Assembly: GCA_021798195.1 (NCBI GenBank)
Contig: JAJZYH010000006.1
Coordinates: 1-64,000, forward strand
Source: Thermoplasmata archaeon
GTDB lineage: Archaea > Thermoplasmatota > Thermoplasmata > Lutacidiplasmatales > UBA184
Reading direction: 5' to 3'
Length of the DNA: 64,000 nt
Part shown: positions 17,232 through 25,423 of the stretch, in pieces
Layout: every line of letters starts with the position of its first letter
How positions within the stretch are numbered: position 1 is the first letter of the stretch
Notes under the pieces: generated by a model
The model's database searches: none
What the model was told of the DNA's origin: nothing
The model's input: only the letters and a program-made list of their open reading frames with translations
Translations under genes and position numbers: made by a program

Positions 17232-17268
17232 CCGCGCTCTGGACCTCCCGGGGGTATTTGGGCCTAGG
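17148..17268. repeat. Direct repeat copy B (tRNA-Leu plus promoter flank)
   Basis: Second copy of the roughly 120-bp repeat described at 15400-15520. Flank identity falls off after the shared TTGGGCCT string. Confidence 0.85.
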
Positions 17269-17363
17269 GGGTAGGCACATCGCGATTCCGATGAGGTCGG
17301 GTACCGGTCCCCCAAAGGAGGGCCACCGCGAAGGGGACCGTGAAGAGGAGTCGTGTGATACAT

Positions 17364-17371
17364 GTAAATAC
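17364..17371 (+). promoter_or_regulatory. TATA box of pilin gene
   Basis: GTAAATAC lies 26-27 bp before a GTG at 17394, consistent with leaderless transcription from that codon. Confidence 0.5.
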
Positions 17372-17393
17372 GCATCATGGCATGTTCTATACT

Positions 17394-18206
17394 GTGCCTC
17401 TGAGTCGCGGCGGTCGACTTCTGCGTTCCCGGAAGGGGAGGCGGGGCGTCAGTCCCATCATCGGGACGGTGCTCTTGGTCGCCATCACCGTGGTGCTCGC
17501 GGCCATCCTCTATGCGGTGGTCCAGATGCCCTTGTCCCCGCCACCCCCCGTCATCGGGGTCCAGGCATTCTACAATGACAGCTCCTTCACCGTGTATGGT
17601 GAGGACAATGGTCCGTATGCACCCCAGGATCAATGCCCGGCAGCGACGCATAACGTTTGCACCATGCCCGGGAGCATGTTCGTGATCACCCAGGTCCAGG
17701 GAGTGATTCCCCTGGGCAACGTCCAGGTCCTGTTCTTCTGCAACGGGGAACTGGCGCAGAGCGGATCCCTTCTGGATCTCTTCCCGAGTCAGGCCAATTC
17801 CTCAGGACCAGGAGGGGGGCCTGGCACGAAGGCAGACAGTTGCCCGGACCAGGTCTCCGGATCGGGCGGTCCAGGGCCAGGGCCCGGGCCTGGGCCGGGG
17901 CCCGGTGGAGGGGGCCCGGGAGGAGGGAGTGGGGCGAGTTGCCTGAATTGGCCCGCTTGGGGGGCCGGCCTGCTGAACCATCTGATGTACTTCGTTCCCG
18001 AGAGCTCCACGGAACTGGTCCTTCACGCGGGGGATTACTTCGTGGTCTATGGTTCGGCGTGCCACGTAAAGATCGACCGAACGGTGGGAGACGACTTCTA
18101 CGGGCCGCCGACGGAGTGCGTCGTGACTCCGGGACTCTGCGAGGTCAAACTCCTGGATGGGAACAACATCATCGGAGTGCTGCAGTTTGCCCAGGGCGCA
18201 CCCTAA
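17394..18206 (+). CDS. Archaeal type IV pilin-like protein with Gly/Pro-rich tract
   Basis: The N-terminus has a basic stretch RSRKGRRG directly followed by VSPIIGTVLLVAITVVLAAI, the class III signal peptide and hydrophobic helix of archaeal type IV pilins (Pilin_N). A prepilin peptidase would cut between the glycine and V-S-P. The secreted part (about 230 residues) contains cysteines and a low-complexity Gly/Pro tract (GPGPGPG) near residue 160, which may be a flexible spacer. The start at GTG 17394 is set by the TATA spacing. GTG 17340 would add 18 residues through the promoter. It is a probable surface adhesion or pilus subunit. No assembly genes are nearby. Confidence 0.85.
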   Translation: MPLSRGGRLLRSRKGRRGVSPIIGTVLLVAITVVLAAILYAVVQMPLSPPPPVIGVQAFYNDSSFTVYGEDNGPYAPQDQCPAATHNVCTMPGSMFVITQVQGVIPLGNVQVLFFCNGELAQSGSLLDLFPSQANSSGPGGGPGTKADSCPDQVSGSGGPGPGPGPGPGPGGGGPGGGSGASCLNWPAWGAGLLNHLMYFVPESSTELVLHAGDYFVVYGSACHVKIDRTVGDDFYGPPTECVVTPGLCEVKLLDGNNIIGVLQFAQGAP

Positions 18207-18254
18207 TCCCTCGAGGAAGAGACCGGGAGAAGCCGCGAGCCCTCCTGCGGCGGG

Positions 18255-18704
18255 TTACACCTCGTCCTCGCTCTCCTCCTCTGGAAGTTCGTCTTCCTCC
18301 ACCGCGAGTTCCTCGGGGGATGCCTCGAGCCCAGCGGAATCCACCTCGACCTCCGGTCCGCGCCCCCTGGGGTGAAGGGTCCTGGTGATCGTGCCACAGG
18401 CAAGGCAGGTACGGACCTTCCGCCCGGGATGGAGTCTCGTCCGGACGGTCCGCCCCTCGTGGAGGTACGCGAGGCAGTGCCGGCAGAACCGGTCCCGGAA
18501 GGGCGACGGGATCCGGACGTTGTACCGGGTCCCGATCCGTCTTGCGAGCCGTACGTAACGGCTGGCCCGCACGAAATCTCCCCCCTCCGCGGCCTCCTGG
18601 GCATGCGCGAAGAGCAGGATGATGCGGGTTCGGGCCACTTCCCGCATCTGGGCCGTCCGGAGTCCCTGCCGACCCCGGTGAGCTCCCCGCCTCGCTGGAA
18701 TCAT
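18255..18704 (-). CDS. rnp4: Ribonuclease P protein component 4 (Rpp21/Rpr2)
   Basis: A zinc-ribbon subunit of archaeal RNase P, which trims 5' leaders from pre-tRNA. Features are an N-terminal helical region, then ARRIGTRYNVRIP, the four zinc cysteines in CRHC and CLAC, and the conserved basic strand RTVRTRLHPGRKVR between them. The C-terminus has about 35 acidic residues, an unusual extension. ATG 18704 overlaps the TGA of the preceding zinc-ribbon gene, making a two-gene operon. This sets the start over a longer frame. Length is otherwise normal. Confidence 0.9.
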   Translation of the reverse strand: MIPARRGAHRGRQGLRTAQMREVARTRIILLFAHAQEAAEGGDFVRASRYVRLARRIGTRYNVRIPSPFRDRFCRHCLAYLHEGRTVRTRLHPGRKVRTCLACGTITRTLHPRGRGPEVEVDSAGLEASPEELAVEEDELPEEESEDEV

Positions 18705-19057
18705 GGCGCCTTCCCCGTCCGGTCTTCGGATGGTGGGATCCAGTTGCCGCACGCCGGACAGGTCCGTGCGAAGTGGGACACCAGGTTATGGCAGGACGGG
18801 CATCGGCGGGTTCCGGGAGGCTCCGGTGGGGGAGGCGGGGGGACCGCGGGCCACGCCCCGGGAACCGGTGCCAACTCCGGCCGAGGCGGTGGCGGTGGCG
18901 GCAAGGGAGAGGGGGCAGTAGGGGCCCCCGATGGAGGAGGAGGCGGCGGGAGGGGTAATCCCCCGGGGAAAGAGGGTGGGATCTGGGTTCGGCGGCAACG
19001 GGGGCAGAAGAGAGCGCCCTCCTCGAGGGCGGCGCCGCAATGCTGGCACACCGACAT
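18701..19057 (-). CDS. Double zinc-ribbon protein with proline-rich linker
   Basis: A 118-residue protein that begins with a zinc ribbon (MSVCQHCGAAL...CPRC), continues through about 55 residues dominated by proline, and ends with a second zinc ribbon (CPSCHNL...CPAC). No catalytic domain. It likely acts as an adaptor that binds nucleic acid or protein. It is the first gene of a transcript with rnp4 (ATGA overlap). A minus-strand TATA-like CAATAACTAG lies about 30-35 bp upstream. ATG 19057 was chosen because the ribbon starts there. The architecture recurs at the C-terminus of the ABC ATPase in this window. Confidence 0.75.
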   Translation of the reverse strand: MSVCQHCGAALEEGALFCPRCRRTQIPPSFPGGLPLPPPPPPSGAPTAPSPLPPPPPPRPELAPVPGAWPAVPPPPPPEPPGTRRCPSCHNLVSHFARTCPACGNWIPPSEDRTGKAP

Positions 19058-19147
19058 CGTCTTGGGGGAGGATCGAACATCCCTTCTAGTTATTGACCCG
19101 GCCGGTGCCAGCCGCCCAAACGTGCCCTCCACGGGACCTCTGGAAAC

Positions 19148-19157
19148 CTACATAATC
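19148..19157 (+). promoter_or_regulatory. TATA box of RNase H-fold gene
   Basis: CTACATAATC sits about 26 bp before a TTG at 19179 and is the only A+T-rich string here. It supports a leaderless TTG start. Confidence 0.5.
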
Positions 19158-19178
19158 CGGCGATCCCCTATCCCTCCG

Positions 19179-20006
19179 TTGCAGGACCGGCGGGTTGGAC
19201 TGGTGACACGGGACCCCGTACTGTACGGGGAGCTCGCGCAGTTCCTCCGGGAGCGCCGCATCCCCACGGTGAGTCTACTCCCCGAGGATCCCATCCCCCG
19301 CTCCGTGCGTCTCGTTCTCACGTCCCAGGAAGAAGCCCGGGTCGTCCGGCACCCCCGCATCGTAGTGGCCCGGCCCGGCAACCTCCTCGCGGCTTCGGCG
19401 GCGGTCCACGACCTCCTCGGAGGTTCCCGTGCCCCTTCCTCGGAACTTGTGGTGGGCGTGGACCCCGGCGCGCGCCCGGGATATGCGGTGCTGGGCAATG
19501 GAGGACGTTGCCTCGCCCGGGGGAGCCTCGACAGCCCCGAAGGGATCTCCACCATGGCCCGGAGCCTGCGTCAGGGATTTCCCAACGTGACCCTCCGTTT
19601 CCGGGTCGGGAACGGGGACCACATCCGCCGCAGCCGCATCGTGAATAGCCTGCTCCGGACAGCCTCACCGGTGGAACTGGTGGACGAGCAACGCACCACC
19701 GTCCCGGGCCGGCGCGAAAACGATAGCCTGGCTGCTCTCGCCATCGCGGCCACCCCGGGGCGCCCCGTCCACCAGCAGGATACCTTGCGGATCACCCGCG
19801 GGGATGTGGCGAACGTCCAGCGGCAGAGCCGGGAGCGCAGCGGGGGGCGGTTCAGCATCCCCCGCGCGATGGCCTGGGCCGTCCTGGAGGGACGGATCTC
19901 CTTGAACGACGCGGTGGAGGCCACTGCGGACCGCCTGGGGCTCGTCTCCACCCATCGGGGCGGACGAGCCGGCCGGCGGGCGATCCCGCCCTTCTGCTCG
20001 CCGTAG
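19179..20006 (+). CDS. Predicted RNase H-fold (RuvC-like) nuclease
   Basis: The N-terminal 90 residues resemble a small alpha/beta domain (VGLVTRDPVLYGELAQFL, RSVRLVLTS). From about residue 90 comes an RNase H-like core beginning VVGVDPGARPGYAVL, the first strand with catalytic Asp and G-x-R/K-x-G as in RuvC/YqgF. Then come a strand RFRVGNGDHIRR, ELVDEQRTT and an ENDSLAALAIA helix, where E/D residues could complete the site. It is probably a DNA or RNA nuclease or resolvase-like protein. The start TTG 19179 is inferred from the TATA spacing. It is divergent from the zinc-ribbon/RNase P pair and followed by gltX. Confidence 0.68.
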   Translation: MQDRRVGLVTRDPVLYGELAQFLRERRIPTVSLLPEDPIPRSVRLVLTSQEEARVVRHPRIVVARPGNLLAASAAVHDLLGGSRAPSSELVVGVDPGARPGYAVLGNGGRCLARGSLDSPEGISTMARSLRQGFPNVTLRFRVGNGDHIRRSRIVNSLLRTASPVELVDEQRTTVPGRRENDSLAALAIAATPGRPVHQQDTLRITRGDVANVQRQSRERSGGRFSIPRAMAWAVLEGRISLNDAVEATADRLGLVSTHRGGRAGRRAIPPFCSP

Positions 20007-20040
20007 CACAATCTTTACTTTCTCCCGAGGTCCGGCACCG

Positions 20041-21771
20041 ATGCCCATGGAACCCCAGGTCGTCCGGGAGCTGGCTTTCCGCCTTGCCCTGGAGAATGCC
20101 ATTCGGCACGGTGGATCGGCACGCCCCGCCACGGTCCTCGGACGCCTCCTCGCCGCGGATCCGGACCTGCGCGCGCACCGCAACGAGGTGGCACACCTCG
20201 TCGCCGACGTGGTGAGCCAGGTGAACGCGCTCCCGGAAGCCGAGAGGAAGGATCGTTGGGCGGCATTGCCCCCTGCCTCCAGACCCCTCGAACCTCCCCG
20301 TGCCGAGCGGGAGGAGGGAACCCTGCCCGCCCTCCCGGGCGCACAGATGGGTCCGGTGGTCCTCCGGTTCGCGCCGTTCCCCAGCGGCCCCCTGCACATC
20401 GGGAACGCCCGGGCCGTGGTGGTGAACGACGAATACCGCCGGCGATACCGGGGCCGGTTCCTCCTGGTCATCGACGACACAGCGGGATCCGCTGAGAAGA
20501 AGATCCTGCCGGAGGCCTACGACCTCATCCGGGAGGATCTCACCCTCCTGGGAGTGACCCCCGACGAGGTGCACTACAAATCGGACCGTCTGGAACGCCA
20601 TTACGCCTTCCTTCCCCGCCTCTTCGCCGTGGATCGGGCCTACGTCTGCCTCTGCGACGGCCCCACGTTGACCCGAAACCGCCGGGCCGGGATCGCCTGC
20701 CCCGAGAGGGACCTCCCGCGGGAGGTCCAGGAGGAACGCTGGGAGAGGATGCTCGCGGGCGGATACCGGCAGGGGGAAGCGGTGGTCCGACTCAAGACCA
20801 GCATGCAAGACCCGAACCCCGCGTTCCGCGACCGGGTCCTGTTCCGGATCTGGGAAGGGGAACATCCCCGGGTGGGCACGCGCTACCGGGTCTGGCCCAT
20901 GCTGGAGTTCTCCTGGGCCGTGGACGACGTGGAGCTGGGCATCACCCATGTGATCCGCGGGAAGGACCTCGTCATGGAGGACCAGATGGAGACCACCATC
21001 TGGGAATCCCTGGGTATCCGGGGCCCCCTGTTCCTTCACTGGGGGCTCCTGAGCGTCCGGGACGCCAAGATCTCCAAGAGCAAGTCCGCGGCGGAGGTCC
21101 TCTCGGGCCAGTACGACGGTTGGGCCGACCCCCGGACCTGGAGCTTCCGCTCCCTGGTCCGACGGGGGATCCTTCCGGAGGCCATCCGTTCCTTCATCCT
21201 GGGGTTCGGCCTTTCGCAGGCCGACATCACGGTCCCGGCCGAGGCGCTCTACGCCGAGAACCGGAGGCTCCTGGACCCCGTGACCCCCCGTCGCATCTTC
21301 GTGCCGGACCCCCTCGAGGTCGTCGTGGAGGACTGGCCCGAGGATCTCCGGATCGGCCGCCTGGCCAACCATCCCGAGCGACCCGATCTGGGACAGCGGG
21401 AGCTCCCTGTCGACGGCCGGTTCCTGCTCCCCGGGGAGGACCTCCGGGCGCGGGCGAGCCAGGAGATCCGCCTCAAGGACCTGGCCAACATCCAGCTCTC
21501 CGGGAAGCCCTCCCAGGGGTCGTGGAGGGCCCGGTTCACCAGCCGACCCAACAAGGACATCCCCCGCCTCCAATGGGTGCCCTTCGCCGGGTCCGTTCCC
21601 GTGTCGGTCCTCATGGTCGATGGCCACCGGGTGGAGGGGAGGGGGGAATCCTCGCTCGCCACGGGCACTCCGGGAGAGATGTTCCAGTTCGAGCGGTTCG
21701 GCTTTGTCCGGCGGGACACGGAACCGGTCCCCGCGGACGGGACTCCCCGGTTCGTCTTTGCCCACGGATGA
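20041..21771 (+). CDS. gltX: Glutamyl-tRNA synthetase (archaeal type)
   Basis: Class I synthetase of 576 residues, the usual archaeal length with an N-terminal helical domain of about 100 residues. The HIGH-type motif is FPSGPLHIGNARA and the KMSKS motif is KISKSKS. Between them lie the acceptor-binding region (LDDVELGITHVIRGKD in form) and a VCLCDGPT Cys pair. The C-terminal half is the all-beta anticodon-binding domain typical of archaeal/eukaryotic GluRS and GlnRS. In archaea this enzyme is usually non-discriminating, charging tRNA-Gln with Glu for later amidation. A CACAATCTTTAC box precedes the ATG by about 25-30 bp. Confidence 0.96.
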   Translation: MPMEPQVVRELAFRLALENAIRHGGSARPATVLGRLLAADPDLRAHRNEVAHLVADVVSQVNALPEAERKDRWAALPPASRPLEPPRAEREEGTLPALPGAQMGPVVLRFAPFPSGPLHIGNARAVVVNDEYRRRYRGRFLLVIDDTAGSAEKKILPEAYDLIREDLTLLGVTPDEVHYKSDRLERHYAFLPRLFAVDRAYVCLCDGPTLTRNRRAGIACPERDLPREVQEERWERMLAGGYRQGEAVVRLKTSMQDPNPAFRDRVLFRIWEGEHPRVGTRYRVWPMLEFSWAVDDVELGITHVIRGKDLVMEDQMETTIWESLGIRGPLFLHWGLLSVRDAKISKSKSAAEVLSGQYDGWADPRTWSFRSLVRRGILPEAIRSFILGFGLSQADITVPAEALYAENRRLLDPVTPRRIFVPDPLEVVVEDWPEDLRIGRLANHPERPDLGQRELPVDGRFLLPGEDLRARASQEIRLKDLANIQLSGKPSQGSWRARFTSRPNKDIPRLQWVPFAGSVPVSVLMVDGHRVEGRGESSLATGTPGEMFQFERFGFVRRDTEPVPADGTPRFVFAHG

Positions 21772-21840
21772 ACGCGGGGGAAGACGTCCTCCTCTCAAGC
21801 CTTTTCTGGGAAGGTGCGCTGCCTGGGTCGGGTCCTGTCC

Positions 21841-22236
21841 ATGCGCTTCGCCCACACCTCGATCACCGTGCGAGATATGGCCGAGAGCCTTGAGTTCTAC
21901 ACGCGGGCGCTGGGCCTCGAGTTCGAACGACGTCGGGAGATCCCCGAGAACCAGGCGGAGATCGCCTTCGTACGGGATCCGATGAGCGGCGTCCGCGTGG
22001 AGCTGACCCATTGGAAGAACAAGAGCGACTACACCGAAGGGGACCAGCTGGACCACCTGGCGTTCGAGGTCCCGGACGTCGCCGCCGCCATCGCCCGGTT
22101 GAAGGCCCAGGGGGTCCGCATCGCGAAGGAACCCTACCAGCTCCAGGGAGGCTCCAGCCGGATCGCCTTCATCCACGACCCCAACGGCATCTGGATCGAG
22201 CTCATCGAACGCCCGGAGACTCCGGCCCGGACCTGA
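21841..22236 (+). CDS. VOC-family protein (glyoxalase I-like)
   Basis: A 131-residue VOC fold. It opens with FAHTSITVRDMAESLEFYTRALGLEFERR, where the His is a metal ligand. Then EIAFVRDP, ELTHWKN, DHLAFEVPDVAAAIARLKAQG with a second metal His, and FIHDPNGIWIELIE, whose Glu is the last metal ligand. The lactoylglutathione-lyase-like ligand set H-E-H-E appears complete, so it is likely a metalloenzyme detoxifying a methylglyoxal adduct or a related aldehyde. ATG 21841 starts the fold. The frame to 21814 adds nine residues. Confidence 0.88.
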   Translation: MRFAHTSITVRDMAESLEFYTRALGLEFERRREIPENQAEIAFVRDPMSGVRVELTHWKNKSDYTEGDQLDHLAFEVPDVAAAIARLKAQGVRIAKEPYQLQGGSSRIAFIHDPNGIWIELIERPETPART

Positions 22237-22257
22237 ATCGCCCGGACGACGGCGAAC

Positions 22258-23490
22258 GTGTCCAGCCCCACCCCCGACCCCCGCCAGGTCCTTCGGACGG
22301 TGTTCGTCGCCACGTTCTTCATCCGCTTCGGGTTCGGCATCACGGTCAGCACCTTCGCCTTCTACCTGAGCACCAGCGTGGCCTCGGTGGGTCTCGCCTC
22401 CGCGGCGGCCCCGATCATCGAGTTCGCCACCGTGCTCCTGTCGGGGATCGCGGCGGACCGGTACGGCCGCCTTCCCGTGCTCAAGTTCGGCCTCCTCTTG
22501 GGCGCCGGGATGCTGTTCTTGATGTCCACGACCCGGGACCCCATTGCCTCCACGTTCCTCTCCGGCTTCTTCGGGCTCTCCAGCGGCGCCATCCTGGCGG
22601 CTTCCCTCGCCTTCGTGGGGGATGCGAGCGGCGCCGACGAGCGGGGGAAGGAGATGGGGTACTTCGACGCGGTGAACCTCCTGGGTTGGGTCCTGGGCTT
22701 CGCCGTGGGGTACGTCCTGGTGAGCGCCCTGAACGGCATCCAGGACCCCTCCCGGCTCTCCTCCTCCTTCCTGGTGGGCGCCCTCGCGGTCTTGGCGGCA
22801 CTGGGGGTCCTGGAGTTCGCGACCCGGGGGTTCGCCCCCGGGAAGACCGGGCCCGCCTTCTCCTGGAGCCACATCCGGAAGGCGGCCTTGGATCTCGATG
22901 TGCTCCTTGTGGTGCTCCCCTGGTCCGTGATCTACATGCTCCTGGGAGCCCTCTTCACCTTCCTGGGCCCCAGCGCAGAGCATCTTTCCCTGCCTCCCTG
23001 GGAACTGGGGATCATCATCGGGGTGGGGGGACTCGTTCTCCTGGTCACCCAGCCCCTGTACGGCCGGTGGGCCGACCGGTTCGGGAGGGCTCCCCTCATG
23101 TCCGTGGGGATCGGCGGATTCCTGGGCGTCCTCCTCGCCGGGAGCCTCCTCGCCGTCTATGGCCTGAACTACGGGGCGTTGGCGCTCCTCGGGGTCTCGA
23201 CCCTCGCGGCCCTCGCCTTCGGCCCATCCTCCCTCGCCGCGCTCACCGACCTCTCCCGGGCCATCTCGCGGGGGACGACGATGTCCCTCTATAGCCTCAT
23301 GATCGCCCTGGGGATGGCGGTGGGGATCGGAGCGTCGAGCGCCCTGTTCACGGCCTTCCAGACCAACGGGATCCTGCTGTTCTTCGCGGGGCTTGGGGTG
23401 GCCCTCGTGGGGCTCACCGCGTGGCGTCTCGGAAGGGGACAGCCCCGGCTCCGGGAGCGCATCCCTCCCCCGGCCCAGCCCACCCCGTGA
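22258..23490 (+). CDS. MFS transporter
   Basis: A 410-residue integral membrane protein with 12 predicted helices. The MFS loop 2-3 motif appears as GIAADRYGRLPVLKFG, repeated in the second half as PLYGRWADRFGRAPLMSVG. Helix 5 has SLAFVGDASGADERG. It is probably a proton-coupled drug or metabolite exporter. The substrate cannot be told. It starts with GTG at 22258, 21 bp after the VOC gene, so both may share a transcript. The 3' end faces the CDF gene with a 6-bp gap. Confidence 0.9.
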   Translation: MSSPTPDPRQVLRTVFVATFFIRFGFGITVSTFAFYLSTSVASVGLASAAAPIIEFATVLLSGIAADRYGRLPVLKFGLLLGAGMLFLMSTTRDPIASTFLSGFFGLSSGAILAASLAFVGDASGADERGKEMGYFDAVNLLGWVLGFAVGYVLVSALNGIQDPSRLSSSFLVGALAVLAALGVLEFATRGFAPGKTGPAFSWSHIRKAALDLDVLLVVLPWSVIYMLLGALFTFLGPSAEHLSLPPWELGIIIGVGGLVLLVTQPLYGRWADRFGRAPLMSVGIGGFLGVLLAGSLLAVYGLNYGALALLGVSTLAALAFGPSSLAALTDLSRAISRGTTMSLYSLMIALGMAVGIGASSALFTAFQTNGILLFFAGLGVALVGLTAWRLGRGQPRLRERIPPPAQPTP

Positions 23491-23496
23491 GCCAGG

Positions 23497-24408
23497 TCAG
23501 GGGATGGCCTGCCGACGCGGGCGCTCGCTCACCGGCTCGATGATGAGATGCCGCACCTGGGGGAACCCGCTGCGGATGGAGAACCGGAGATGGTCGATGT
23601 GCATCTCGATGTCGTCCGTGGTGAGCCCATCCACGAAATTGACGCGCAGCGTGACCAGTACGTCGTCCGGTCCCAGGAGCATGCTCTGCATGCCCAGGAC
23701 GCCCCTCACGAACGGGTAGCGCTCCACCAGCGAAAGGATGGCGCGCCCCTCGTCGACGCTCATGGCCCTCCCCACGAGGAGCTCCCGGGTCTCCGCGGCA
23801 AGGGCGAACCCGGTGACCAAGAGGAGTCCCCCCACGATGGTGGCGGCGATCCCGTCGAACCGGGTATTGGAGGTCACCGCAACCAGGCCGATCCCGGTCA
23901 ACGCGACGACGGCGCCCGCCACGCTCACCACGTCCTGGAGGAAGATCGTCTTCATCCCCTGGTGGTGCGACTCCAACAGCTGGCTCACGGTCTGCCCTTC
24001 CCGACGGACCTCGTGAAAGATCACCGACAGGCTGGCGCCCGCAGCCACCAGCGTCGCGGCCACCGCGGCCAGGTCGGAGGGAAGATCGCTCAATGGCACC
24101 GGGTGCACGAGTTCCAGGAGCCCCGAGACCGCCACGAGGGATCCGGCCAAGGAGAACGTGACCAGGCCCGCGCTGAACGCCCAGAAGAACCGCTCCTTCC
24201 CCCGTCCGAAGGGGAACCTCGGGTTGGGGGGGGAGTTGCTCGCCACGATCCCCCACAGGATCAGGGCGCCCCCCACCAGGTCGGTGATGGCGTACACCGC
24301 CTGGGAGAGGACCGCCCGGCTCCCGCCTTCCAGCGCCACCGCCAGGTTCACGGCGAAGAGGACCGCATCCACGATGAGGGTGGCCACAACCACCACCCCT
24401 GATCTCAT
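23497..24408 (-). CDS. Cation diffusion facilitator (CDF) metal transporter
   Basis: 303 residues: six helices and a C-terminal cytoplasmic ferredoxin-like domain (VTLRVNFVDGLTTDDIEMHIDHL). TM2 carries AVYAITDLVGG and TM5 FLQDVVSVAGAV, so the usual H-x(3)-D metal pairs are reduced to Y-x(3)-D and Q-D. This recalls the ZnT9-like branch with its ED-x-x-A motif rather than the zinc-exporting ZnT/YiiP group, so the ion specificity is open. PFGRGKERFFWAF in the first loop is characteristic of CDF proteins. A minus-strand TATA (ATCTTTATTT) near 24455 precedes the ATG. Confidence 0.88.
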   Translation of the reverse strand: MRSGVVVVATLIVDAVLFAVNLAVALEGGSRAVLSQAVYAITDLVGGALILWGIVASNSPPNPRFPFGRGKERFFWAFSAGLVTFSLAGSLVAVSGLLELVHPVPLSDLPSDLAAVAATLVAAGASLSVIFHEVRREGQTVSQLLESHHQGMKTIFLQDVVSVAGAVVALTGIGLVAVTSNTRFDGIAATIVGGLLLVTGFALAAETRELLVGRAMSVDEGRAILSLVERYPFVRGVLGMQSMLLGPDDVLVTLRVNFVDGLTTDDIEMHIDHLRFSIRSGFPQVRHLIIEPVSERPRRQAIP

Positions 24409-24574
24409 CCCACCGGGTCCTCCCTGAGGAATCTATCGAGGGGAGGGGTCCGAAATAAAGATGCGGTCCCTCGGGGAACAGGTCCGTCGCCTCTCGGGGC
24501 CCCCCGGCCCCCGTCCTCCCGCCTCCCGGGTCTCTCCCAACGGCTCCCGAAGGGGCCATGTTGGGAAGCGTCAG

Positions 24575-24582
24575 CCTTAAGA
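24575..24582 (+). promoter_or_regulatory. TATA box of zinc-ribbon membrane protein gene
   Basis: CCTTAAGA lies about 30 bp before the GTG at 24608 in otherwise GC-rich DNA, again giving near-leaderless spacing. Confidence 0.5.
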
Positions 24583-24607
24583 AGGGGACCCGTGGTGGGA
24601 ATTCGAG

Positions 24608-25423
24608 GTGGCATCATTGCAAGGACAACCTTACGCTAACCCGTACGGACAACCCGGGTACCCGCCCCAGGGTCCCTATATGGGGGCTCCCGCCGAGCTT
24701 CAGACTCTCAAGGACTGGCTGCGCTACTCGCGGATCGTCGCCCTCATCGTCCTGATCATCGGCATCCTGGTCACGCTGGCTGGTCTCGCTGGACTGGCCA
24801 CCGCTCTGGCCTTTTCCGCCTTCTATGGGGCCGTGCTTGTGGGCGCATACGTGGTCTACATCATCTATGGGATCCTCATCCTGGTCGTCGAGTTCCTCAT
24901 CTGGACCAACATCAAGAGCCTCGAGACCATGGTGGAGCAGGGCCAATACGAGGCCGCCAAGAAGAAGACCCTCCTCTGGATGATCCTGGGGTTCCTTTTC
25001 GGGTTCCTCACCGGACTCTTCCTTCTCATCGCGTATCTGAAGTATGACCCGGTGATCAACTGGCAGAGACAATCCCAGATGGGGGGTGGAGCACCTCCCC
25101 AGGGTGCGGTGTACGCCGCGTACGGCCAGCCCGCCTACGGCGCTCCCGCCACACCTGCCTACACCCCCCCTCCGGCCTCCCCGGCTCCGTCCACCCCTCC
25201 CCAGCCCCAGCCGTCGAGCACGGCCCCACCCACCACCCCTGCACAAGACACGGCCGCCGCCGCCAGTGCACCTGCCACGACGGCACCGACCGGGGCTCCC
25301 CCTGCCTCGCCCAGCCCTACGCAACCCGGATTGGTGGTGAATTGCCGGACGTGTGGTCGCCCGACGACCTACATCCCCCAGTACAGCCGGTACTACTGCT
25401 ACTCTTGTGCCCAGTACGTCTGA
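24608..25423 (+). CDS. Membrane protein with C-terminal zinc ribbon
   Basis: 271 residues. A short Gln/Pro/Tyr/Gly-rich N-terminus precedes an amphipathic LKDWLRYSRI. Two long hydrophobic hairpins follow (IVALIVLIIGILVTLAGLAG, and VVYIIYGILILVVEFLIW), then a helix with YEAAKKKTLLWMILG and one more membrane segment. About 100 residues of Pro/Ala/Thr-rich linker lead to a terminal zinc ribbon (CRTC...CYSC). No enzyme signature. The linker-plus-ribbon ending resembles the two other ribbon proteins in this window. The GTG start at 24608 is set by the promoter. The function is unknown. Confidence 0.75.
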   Translation: MASLQGQPYANPYGQPGYPPQGPYMGAPAELQTLKDWLRYSRIVALIVLIIGILVTLAGLAGLATALAFSAFYGAVLVGAYVVYIIYGILILVVEFLIWTNIKSLETMVEQGQYEAAKKKTLLWMILGFLFGFLTGLFLLIAYLKYDPVINWQRQSQMGGGAPPQGAVYAAYGQPAYGAPATPAYTPPPASPAPSTPPQPQPSSTAPPTTPAQDTAAAASAPATTAPTGAPPASPSPTQPGLVVNCRTCGRPTTYIPQYSRYYCYSCAQYV

